10,390 nt of DNA from Cellvibrionales bacterium (lineage in GTDB: Bacteria > Pseudomonadota > Gammaproteobacteria > Pseudomonadales > JAHEGP01): NCBI GenBank assembly GCA_024645065.1, contig JAHEGP010000097.1, positions 1 to 10,390 on the forward strand. Reading direction: 5' to 3'. The translations under genes and the position numbers were made by a program. Of the stretch, positions 1-5,909 are shown one piece after another. Each line of letters opens with the position of its first letter. Position 1 is the stretch's first letter. The notes below the pieces were generated by a model. It searched no databases and was not told the DNA's origin. It saw only the letters and a program-made list of their open reading frames with translations.

Positions 1-1099
1 CTTCATCCCATACCATGTGTTCGCGCTTTTCCTGCGACGGGTTCAGTGCGCCGGTGCCTATCACCGAGCGAATACCCGCCCAGCTCGCCAGCACGTCAGC
101 GGCTCCCAAACCGGCAGCCGGAAACTGGCTGGCCAGTGCGGCCAACAGGTAGTCAACTTCGGGCTGGCTTATCCGTGGCTCCTGCGACAACTCAGCCGAG
201 TGGTCCAGATCGGTGGTACCAACCACGGTGGTCCCTTCCCAGGGAAACACGAATACCGGCCTGCGATCCTCGGGGTGCATAAAGGTAATCGACTGTGATA
301 CCGGCAGTTGCCAGGCATTGAATACCAGGTGGCTACCCCGCAGTGGTCGCACGCTGGCGCAGGCCTGGGCCGGGGTGCGCAATGTGTCGGCCCAGGCCCC
401 GGTGGCATTGATCACGACTTTCGACTGGAGCGGGTACTGCCGTCCGCTCTCGGCGTCCCGCACTATCACCCCCGAAACCCGCGCGCCATCCCTCGACAGC
501 CCCTCAACCGCGGCATAATTGATCGCATCTGCCCCTGCCGAGCGCGCCTCCTGCAGCAGCCGCAATACCAGCCGGGCATCATCGGTGGCGGCGTCGGTAT
601 ACTGGCAGGCGCCCTTCATGCCCTGCTGGTTCCAGCCCGGTGCCTGCAGCTGCACTGCTTCGCTGGACAGGAAGCGATGGTCGCGTTTGCCGGCAAACAG
701 GTCGTAGATGGATAGCAAAGCCGTAAACAACCAGCGCCCGGGGTATTGCCCGCGGCGCGCTGCAAACAGATACCCCAGGGGCTCGATCAAGCCCGGAGCC
801 TCGCGCAGCAGCCGCTCCCGCTCCCGCACCGAATCCCGGGTTATGCTGAAATCACCGCTGGCAATGTAGCGCAGCCCGCCATGGACCATCTTGGATGAGC
901 GACTGGAGGTACCCCAGGCGAAATCCCGCTGTTCCAGTAGCAGCACTTGAAGCTGCGACCGCGCCGCCTCGCGCAGCACCGCCGCGCCCACGATACCCCC
1001 ACCAATGACGATCAGGTCCCAGCTCTGACCCTCCTCCAGCCGTTGCAGCAAGGCCTGGCGATAGTCCGCGGTTCCCGGGACAGCTTCCTGGCTTTCCAT
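1..1099 (-). CDS. glpD: FAD-dependent glycerol-3-phosphate dehydrogenase (GlpD family), C-terminus cut by window edge
   Basis: I translated this minus-strand frame by hand: it stays open from an ATG at 1099 to the left edge, giving 366 residues without a stop. Known GlpD proteins are about 500 residues, so the C-terminal part is missing. The family oxidises sn-glycerol 3-phosphate to dihydroxyacetone phosphate and passes electrons to quinone at the inner membrane. Seen: the dinucleotide-binding motif GGGIVGA (residues 33-39) after a DLIVI strand, an acidic residue ending the next strand (LLLEQRD), the GlpD signature SSKMVHGGLRY (68-78), a YTDAATDDARLV segment, VINATGAW, FVFPWEG and VVGTTDLDH. 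Near the edge, AGIRSVIG (Arg344) and KREHMVWDE replace the GVRPL and TRDY stretches of E. coli GlpD but keep both arginines. The start is set by an AGGGGAG ribosome site 8 bases upstream. The ATG overlaps the stop of the upstream flavoenzyme gene by one base (TGATG), so the two are almost certainly co-translated. Family assignment is firm; the physiological substrate is inferred. Confidence 0.93.
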   Translation of the reverse strand, partial: MESQEAVPGTADYRQALLQRLEEGQSWDLIVIGGGIVGAAVLREAARSQLQVLLLEQRDFAWGTSSRSSKMVHGGLRYIASGDFSITRDSVRERERLLREAPGLIEPLGYLFAARRGQYPGRWLFTALLSIYDLFAGKRDHRFLSSEAVQLQAPGWNQQGMKGACQYTDAATDDARLVLRLLQEARSAGADAINYAAVEGLSRDGARVSGVIVRDAESGRQYPLQSKVVINATGAWADTLRTPAQACASVRPLRGSHLVFNAWQLPVSQSITFMHPEDRRPVFVFPWEGTTVVGTTDLDHSAELSQEPRISQPEVDYLLAALASQFPAAGLGAADVLASWAGIRSVIGTGALNPSQEKREHMVWDE

Positions 1100-2709
1100 C
1101 ACTCGCGCTCCCCTGGCGGCGCGGGGGGAAGCAATTTGCCAGGATTCATACGCCCATCAGGATCGAAATACTGACAGAGTGCGCCGAGAGCGCCCAAACC
1201 GAGCTCACCCTTTTCCACCCCCAGCCAGGCAGCATGATCGGCGCCCACACCATGTTGGTGACTGATGGTGCCACGATGCTCGACCACCGCCGCCGATGCC
1301 CGTTGCTTCAAGCGCCGCCAGCGGGCAAGGCTTGCCTCATAGCTGTCGGCCATCTTGAACAGGTAAGTCGTGTAAACGCTGCAGCCCTGGGGATAGATAT
1401 GGGACAGGTGGGTGAATACGTGAACAGGCTGCGGGGCGATCGCCCCCCGCAGTGCGGCTTCGATCTCATCGACCATGGTGTCAACAAAGGGCCAGTCGGT
1501 CGCGGTTTCCAGAGTGTCGACCAGATAGCCCTGTTGCCAGAGGGATTCGCGCAGATAGGGCGTACGAAAGCGACTCCGGCGCCATTTGTCACCCAGCCGG
1601 GCGCCGGTAGCGATGCCACCGGCTGCAGCTATCATCGGCGCCACTGATTTCAATGCCGCCCGGCAATGGGCTTTGGTGCCGGTGACGCCGTAGGTGAGCA
1701 TGCATTTACCGTCAGCCGCGCCGCGCAGTTGCAAATAGCGCTGCAACGCCGACACCAGTCGCGGATGCCCGGCGAGCACCAATTGGGTCTCGGTCTCGAT
1801 GGCGCCGCTGAGGCGCAGCATCGACAGTGGAATCCCGGCGTGAATAATCCTTTGCACCAGTTGCCGCGCCGAAGGCCAGTTGGGCAGGAATGCCACCCGG
1901 AAAGACTCCTGCGCCGGCATCGGTTTAACTCGCACCCTGGCGTCGGTGACAATGCCGACCCGCCCCTCTGAACCCAGCACCAGCTCGCGCAGGTCGGGCC
2001 CCGCGGATGAAGCGGGAAAGGTCGGTATTTCAAGGCTGCCCCGGGGCGTTTCGATATTGCCGCCGGCAAACAATTGCTCGATCCGACCGTAGTACAGCGA
2101 CTGCTGGCCACTGGAGCGACTGGCAATCCAGCCGCCCAGGGTAGACAGCTCGAATGACTGGGGAAAGTGTCCCAGGGTGTACCCCCGGGCACGCAACTGC
2201 GCCTCGAGGTCGGGACCAGCAACCCCCGCGCCAAAGGTCGCCAGCCGGCTCTGGGGATCGAGATCGAGCAGGCTGCGCATCCTGCCCATGTCGATCGTCA
2301 TAACGGGCCGCTCACTGGCAACCGGCGTAATGTGCCCCACCACCGAAGTCCCGCCCCCGTAGGGTATCACCACGGCATCCTCAGCCTCGGCATGGCGCAA
2401 TAACCGGGCAACCTCACCCCGGGATTCGGGGAAAGCCACCGCGTCGGGGAATACGCCGAATTCCCCACTGCGCATCGCCAGCCAGTCGGGCAGGCTCTGG
2501 CCCCGGGCGTGACGCACCCGCTGCTCCGGATCAGCGCTCAACAAGGGGTGGGCGCCCATGCGACCGGGTGGAACCCGGGCCACCACGTCGGCAAGGCTCG
2601 CCTCGGCAAGGGGCTGCCCCGGCCCGAGCCTTGCCCTTATGAATTCCAGCGCGCCGGGGTCTATCGGGTAGGCACTATTTTCGTCGCCCCATCCGTTCCA
2701 TCGCCGCAT
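1099..2709 (-). CDS. FAD-binding oxidase, alkyl-DHAP synthase (AGPS)-like
   Basis: A complete 536-residue flavoprotein of the VAO/PCMH fold, related to alkylglycerone-phosphate synthase. AGPS swaps the acyl chain of acyl-DHAP for a fatty alcohol, the step that makes the ether bond of ether lipids. Seen: the FAD-binding PYGGGTSVVGH loop (117-126), GAGVAGPDLEAQL (160-171), the AGPS-type signature GHFPQSFELSTLGGWIASRS (180-199) then YYGRIEQL, LVLGSEGRVGIVTDA (243-257) closing the FAD domain, a C-terminal cap domain with GCSVYTTYLF (442-451), and TISHQHGVG (481-489). Mammalian and plant AGPS have three histidines at the last motif; here the middle one is glutamine. The likely catalytic tyrosine is Tyr446. 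There is no N-terminal targeting sequence, so it is probably cytosolic or membrane-peripheral. The start at 2709 has only a weak purine stretch upstream. Its stop overlaps the glpD start, and GlpD produces DHAP, so a joint role in glycerol-phosphate or ether-lipid metabolism is plausible. Many bacterial homologues are annotated only as FAD-binding oxidoreductases, so AGPS activity is unproven. Confidence 0.85.
   Translation of the reverse strand: MRRWNGWGDENSAYPIDPGALEFIRARLGPGQPLAEASLADVVARVPPGRMGAHPLLSADPEQRVRHARGQSLPDWLAMRSGEFGVFPDAVAFPESRGEVARLLRHAEAEDAVVIPYGGGTSVVGHITPVASERPVMTIDMGRMRSLLDLDPQSRLATFGAGVAGPDLEAQLRARGYTLGHFPQSFELSTLGGWIASRSSGQQSLYYGRIEQLFAGGNIETPRGSLEIPTFPASSAGPDLRELVLGSEGRVGIVTDARVRVKPMPAQESFRVAFLPNWPSARQLVQRIIHAGIPLSMLRLSGAIETETQLVLAGHPRLVSALQRYLQLRGAADGKCMLTYGVTGTKAHCRAALKSVAPMIAAAGGIATGARLGDKWRRSRFRTPYLRESLWQQGYLVDTLETATDWPFVDTMVDEIEAALRGAIAPQPVHVFTHLSHIYPQGCSVYTTYLFKMADSYEASLARWRRLKQRASAAVVEHRGTISHQHGVGADHAAWLGVEKGELGLGALGALCQYFDPDGRMNPGKLLPPAPPGERE
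1108..1114 (-). promoter_or_regulatory. Ribosome binding site of glpD inside the upstream gene
   Basis: AGGGGAG on the minus strand lies 8 bases before the ATG at 1099, within the last codons of the AGPS-like gene. It supports this start and reinitiation after the overlapping TGA. Confidence 0.6.
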
Positions 2710-2807
2710 AAAATCCGTCTCGTCTGTTGATCAATTGGCTGACCGTTCGTTTGCTGCCCACTTATCCGGGAGCCGGAACGCCTGCAGCCCTGACCCGCCT
2801 CGCCTGT

Positions 2808-3158
2808 TTACTCGCTCCACACAGCATACTCATTGCCATTCGGGTCGCAAAAGTGAAAACGTCGACCCCCGGGAAATTCGTATACCGGCCGCACGACGGT
2901 GCCGCCATGGGACTCGATTTTGGCCCGGGTCGCCGCCAGCTCGGCACTGTAGAAAACCAATAACACACTACCGGTGGCCGCGGTCGCCGTTAGCTCCGCC
3001 CGGTAAAACCCACCGTCGATGCCGGCATTCGAGAACGAGGCATAATCATCGCCATAATCGCTGAAACGCCACCCGAATACCTCGCCAAAGAACTGCTTTG
3101 CCACGGCAATATCGCGGGCCGGCAGTTCGATATAGTTAATCGTTTCGTGCTGCTTCAT
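2808..3158 (-). CDS. VOC-family (glyoxalase/bleomycin-resistance fold) protein
   Basis: A 116-residue single-domain protein of the vicinal oxygen chelate superfamily, small cytosolic beta-alpha-beta-beta-beta proteins that usually dimerise around a metal site. Seen: the first module NYIELPARDIAVAKQFFGEVFGWRF (8-32), a GGFYR strand (49-53), the second module with LLVFYSAELAATRAKIESHGG (66-86), and the typical ending FPGGRRFHFCDPNGNEYAVWS (95-115). Glu110 sits where VOC enzymes have a C-terminal metal ligand; Glu11 is a possible partner. The length is normal for the group. The substrate cannot be told from sequence, since the fold covers glyoxalases, dioxygenases, antibiotic-binding proteins and many unknowns. 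The start is firm: AAGGAGG lies 4 bases upstream, and the ATG overlaps the stop of the esterase gene (ATGA), so it is the second gene of a two-gene operon. Confidence 0.88.
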   Translation of the reverse strand: MKQHETINYIELPARDIAVAKQFFGEVFGWRFSDYGDDYASFSNAGIDGGFYRAELTATAATGSVLLVFYSAELAATRAKIESHGGTVVRPVYEFPGGRRFHFCDPNGNEYAVWSE

Positions 3159-4147
3159 CTCGCCTCCTTGGGCTGTAGACCGCGACTGTCGATTGACATG
3201 AAAAAGTCCACGATCTCTTGCGCGCCTGAAATGTCCGCCGCAACGGGACCAGGAAAGCGAACATGCCTTGCCGGGATCACGTGACCCGAGCCGTGGAGGG
3301 TGTAGAGGCGCACTTCAACCCCATCGCCATTGCGCCACTTGCTCAGCTCGACGGAGGTTTCAACCCTGCCATCCACCTCGGGGTATGTTACTACCTCGGC
3401 CGGGCCGCTGATAGCGGCCAGTCGGTTCCAGTAGTTTGCCGTATCCAGGGCCGAGATAACCGTGCCGCGACTGGTATTGCCGAGAATCTCGACCAGGCCG
3501 CCCTGGTAGGGATTGATCGGGTCTGCGGTGCCGTTGAACAGTGCCACCGACATCGGTTCGCCGGATTGGAGGCAGCCCATGCTGTCCGGGGCCGGCAGGT
3601 TGGCGCTGATGGGGGCTATGGCTCGCACCAGAGCGGGCGCTTCCAGGGCCAGTCGAAAGGCCATGTGCCCGCCGTTGGAGTGGCCGGTCACGAACACCCG
3701 CCGGGGATCGACGCCACGCTGGTCGACGAACCATTGAATCATTTGCTGCAGGAACGCCACATCGTTGATGCCCTGCCGATTGGCCGAGTAGTCGGCGTTT
3801 TTACGGCAGTCGTTCCAATGGTGCTCGAAACCATCCGGATAAGCCACGATCAAACCGTGGCGGTCGGCCTCCAGATCAAACTCGTAGCCGGCACTGGCAC
3901 GCACCTGGCCACTGCTGCTGCCGGAACCGTGTAACACCAGCACCAGCGCGGCCCCAGCGGTGAGCTCACGAGGCTGGTACCAGTAAAACTGCCGGGCGCC
4001 CGCCGCAGTCATCAGCCTGCCCTGGCTGTAGCTGCCGGCTAACGGGGGGACTGCGACCTTGGGCACGTAAAAGTAGTAGTAATACGCCACCGCGAGCAAT
4101 GCGCCCAACGCCAACATCAGCACCAACAACCAACGCAGGAACCTCAT
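3155..4147 (-). CDS. Exported or membrane-anchored alpha/beta-hydrolase esterase, LpqC/PHB-depolymerase type
   Basis: A 330-residue serine hydrolase of the LpqC/poly(3-hydroxybutyrate) depolymerase/feruloyl esterase group. Seen: an N-terminal hydrophobic segment (about residues 4-27, after RFLR) acting as a signal peptide or anchor, with no obvious cleavage site or lipobox; an oxyanion-hole loop VLHGSGSSSG (71-80); AYPDGFEHHWNDCR (102-115), typical of this group; the nucleophile motif GHSNGG (155-160) with Ser157; Asp209 in FNGTADPINPYQGG; and His289 in HGSGHVIP. The triad is therefore complete and in the usual order. Cys114 and Cys192 could form a disulphide in the periplasm. Family members cleave short-chain polyesters, feruloylated polysaccharides or other esters; I cannot choose between them. 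The start is supported by GGAG 5 bases upstream. It is the first gene of an operon with the VOC protein and is divergent from the M20 peptidase. Confidence 0.88.
   Translation of the reverse strand: MRFLRWLLVLMLALGALLAVAYYYYFYVPKVAVPPLAGSYSQGRLMTAAGARQFYWYQPRELTAGAALVLVLHGSGSSSGQVRASAGYEFDLEADRHGLIVAYPDGFEHHWNDCRKNADYSANRQGINDVAFLQQMIQWFVDQRGVDPRRVFVTGHSNGGHMAFRLALEAPALVRAIAPISANLPAPDSMGCLQSGEPMSVALFNGTADPINPYQGGLVEILGNTSRGTVISALDTANYWNRLAAISGPAEVVTYPEVDGRVETSVELSKWRNGDGVEVRLYTLHGSGHVIPARHVRFPGPVAADISGAQEIVDFFMSIDSRGLQPKEAR
3163..3169 (-). promoter_or_regulatory. Strong ribosome binding site of the VOC gene
   Basis: AAGGAGG, 4 bases before the ATG at 3158, lies inside the last codons of the esterase gene. 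A near-consensus site this strong suggests the VOC protein can be translated at least as well as the esterase, not only by coupling. Confidence 0.7.
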
Positions 4148-4172
4148 GGGATCTCCAGATCAACCTGGCTGC

Positions 4173-4181
4173 ATCATAGCA
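4173..4181 (-). promoter_or_regulatory. Candidate extended -10 promoter for the esterase-VOC operon
   Basis: TGCTATGAT on the minus strand matches an extended -10 element (TGn plus TATGAT, 5 of 6 to TATAAT). It lies 25 bases before the ATG at 4147, giving a leader of roughly 20 bases with the GGAG ribosome site. I see no good -35 box, which extended -10 promoters can lack. The same 9-mer occurs before the gene at 7999. Confidence 0.4.
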
Positions 4182-4273
4182 TTGCCGGTTACGGTTGACC
4201 CCAGTTGGTACCTCTTTGCTCCGGCTTGCCTTACACTAAGCGCCACCATAATGGCGACCCTTTACACCCAACC

Positions 4274-5761
4274 ATGAAGAAACTGGTTCAAAGCATCACC
4301 GCGCTGCTATCACTGCTGGCAGCGTTACTGGTCTACCGCTCCGTGGAGTGGGACTGGCCGGCTTATCTTGCCATAGCCCCGGTGGAAATCGATAGCGCTG
4401 GCGACCTGCAGCAAGTGGCCCGGCACCTGGCCGGGGCGGTACAGATTCGCACAGTCTCCACCCAGCAGCGGGCCGGGGGGAGCAATCAGGATTTTCGCGC
4501 TTTCCAGCGTTACCTGCGCGAGACCTACCCTACCCTGCATCGGCAGGTGCATCTCGAGAAAATCAATGAGCAAGGCCTGCTTTATCACTGGCGGGGCAGC
4601 CGTCCAGATCTGGATCCTATCCTCCTGCTGGGCCATTACGACACGGTGCCGGTGATCGCGGGAACCGAGTCGCAGTGGACCTACCCCCCCTTTTCCGGCG
4701 CCATTGCCGAAGGTTTTGTCTGGGGTCGCGGTACCCTCGACGACAAGGGTATGATCATCGCCCAGATGGAAGTCGTCGAGCAGCTATTGCGCGAGGGCCA
4801 CCAGCCAGCTCGCTCCATCTATCTTGCCTATGGCCACGATGAGGAGGTCGGGGGCCGACAGGGTGCGCTGAAAATCAGTCAATATTTACAGCGACAAGGC
4901 CTGCGCTTCAGCCTGGTGCTGGATGAGGGCAGCATTATTGCGGCGGCGGGGGTCATAGCAGGGCTCGATCGCCCTGTGGCACTGCTGGGGCATGCGGAAA
5001 AAGGCTATCTGAGTGTAAAGGTTACCGCCCATGCCACCGGCGGCCACTCGTCGATGCCACCGGCCCACACCGCGGCAGGACAGGTCGCCGCCGCCGTCAC
5101 CCAGTTGGAAAACAGGCAACGCCCCGCGAAGCTCGAGCACAGCGACGACTTTTTCACGGGCATCCTGCCATTCCTGCCAACCGGCCAGCGCCTCGTTCTC
5201 AGCAACAGCTGGCTGTTTAAACCCTTGCTGGTTTCCTACCTGCAAAAACAACCGGCATTGAATGCATCCCTGCGCACTACGACGGCCGTCACCATGCTCA
5301 GCGCCAGCCCCAAGGAAAACGTACTACCAATAGAAGCCAGCGCGGTTGTCAATTACCGAATCCTGCCGGGAGAGTCGGTTGCCACTACCCTGGACCACGC
5401 CAGGCGTGCCGTCGACGGCACCGGGACCACTGTGAAAGCCCTTGGCAGCGGCACTGAGCCTTCGCCGGTGGCCCCCATCGACGGCTTTGGCTATCGACTG
5501 CTGCAACGCGCAGCCAGGGAGTCGTGGCACGACGATACTTTACTCGTCACTCCACGACTGGTACTGGTTACCACCGATACTCGCCATTATCATCCGCTGT
5601 CCGATGAGGTCTTCCGTTTTATGCCCAATGCCCTGAACCTGGATGAAGTCGCGACCATTCATGGTAGCAATGAGCGGCTGTCGCTGAAAAACCTGGAACT
5701 CATGCTGCGATTCTATCGTCGCCTGATTATCAATGCCGACCGGCAAACCGTCGCGGGCTGA
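4274..5761 (+). CDS. Membrane-anchored M20 family metallopeptidase, PM20D1/carboxypeptidase-S type
   Basis: A 495-residue zinc hydrolase of family M20. It most resembles the eukaryotic PM20D1 (N-acyl-amino-acid hydrolase/synthase) and yeast carboxypeptidase S branch. Seen: an N-terminal hydrophobic segment (5-21, signal anchor, so the enzyme probably faces the periplasm); GHYDTVPV (120-127, ligand His121); QWTYPPFSGAIAEGFVWGRG (134-153) and LDDKG (Asp156 bridging the metals); YGHDEEVGG (186-194, catalytic Glu190 and ligand Glu191); LDEGS (Asp217); a lid/dimerisation domain (about 240-370) with GGHSSMPP; TTDTRHYHPL (433-442); and IHGSNER (His463). All metal ligands are present, so it should be active on small amide substrates such as dipeptides or N-acyl amino acids. 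An in-frame TTG at 4205 would add 23 residues, but these are not membrane-like and would displace the signal anchor, so the ATG at 4274 is preferred although no clear ribosome site precedes it. It is divergent from the esterase. Confidence 0.9.
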   Translation: MKKLVQSITALLSLLAALLVYRSVEWDWPAYLAIAPVEIDSAGDLQQVARHLAGAVQIRTVSTQQRAGGSNQDFRAFQRYLRETYPTLHRQVHLEKINEQGLLYHWRGSRPDLDPILLLGHYDTVPVIAGTESQWTYPPFSGAIAEGFVWGRGTLDDKGMIIAQMEVVEQLLREGHQPARSIYLAYGHDEEVGGRQGALKISQYLQRQGLRFSLVLDEGSIIAAAGVIAGLDRPVALLGHAEKGYLSVKVTAHATGGHSSMPPAHTAAGQVAAAVTQLENRQRPAKLEHSDDFFTGILPFLPTGQRLVLSNSWLFKPLLVSYLQKQPALNASLRTTTAVTMLSASPKENVLPIEASAVVNYRILPGESVATTLDHARRAVDGTGTTVKALGSGTEPSPVAPIDGFGYRLLQRAARESWHDDTLLVTPRLVLVTTDTRHYHPLSDEVFRFMPNALNLDEVATIHGSNERLSLKNLELMLRFYRRLIINADRQTVAG

Positions 5762-5897
5762 CGATCCATGTCGACCTTTGGAGCAACCCTCCACGACAGC
5801 CCGAAACGCCGGCTGCACCAGGCCGCTAAACACCGCCAAAGGATTAACGCCTTCCGGCTAGGGCCCATTGCCCGGCTGCAACAAAACATCGCAACTG

Positions 5898-5903
5898 TGA
5901 GGT
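5898..5903 (+). promoter_or_regulatory. Ribosome binding site of the CoA-transferase gene
   Basis: TGAGGT, 6 bases before the ATG at 5910, decides this start. The 148 bases between the peptidase stop and this start hold no other gene I can support and no clear promoter. Confidence 0.6.
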
Positions 5904-5909
5904 AAGACC

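Noticed and set aside
2727..2737. Palindromes TTGATCAA and CAATTG just before the AGPS-like gene
   Set aside because: Short overlapping palindromes are expected by chance. There is no second copy or half-site spacing and no regulator gene nearby to support an operator.
3263..3934. A 223-codon open frame on the plus strand opposite the esterase gene
   Set aside because: It is fully antisense to a gene with a complete catalytic triad. The product shows no recognisable domain and no ribosome site; long antisense frames are common in GC-rich coding DNA.
4205..4273. TTG at 4205 as the start of the M20 peptidase
   Set aside because: It adds a polar 23-residue stretch before the signal anchor, has no ribosome site, and overlaps the likely promoter region.
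5779..5793. Small hairpin TGGAG/CTCCA after the M20 peptidase gene
   Set aside because: Only five base pairs with no T-run on either strand, so it is not a convincing terminator.
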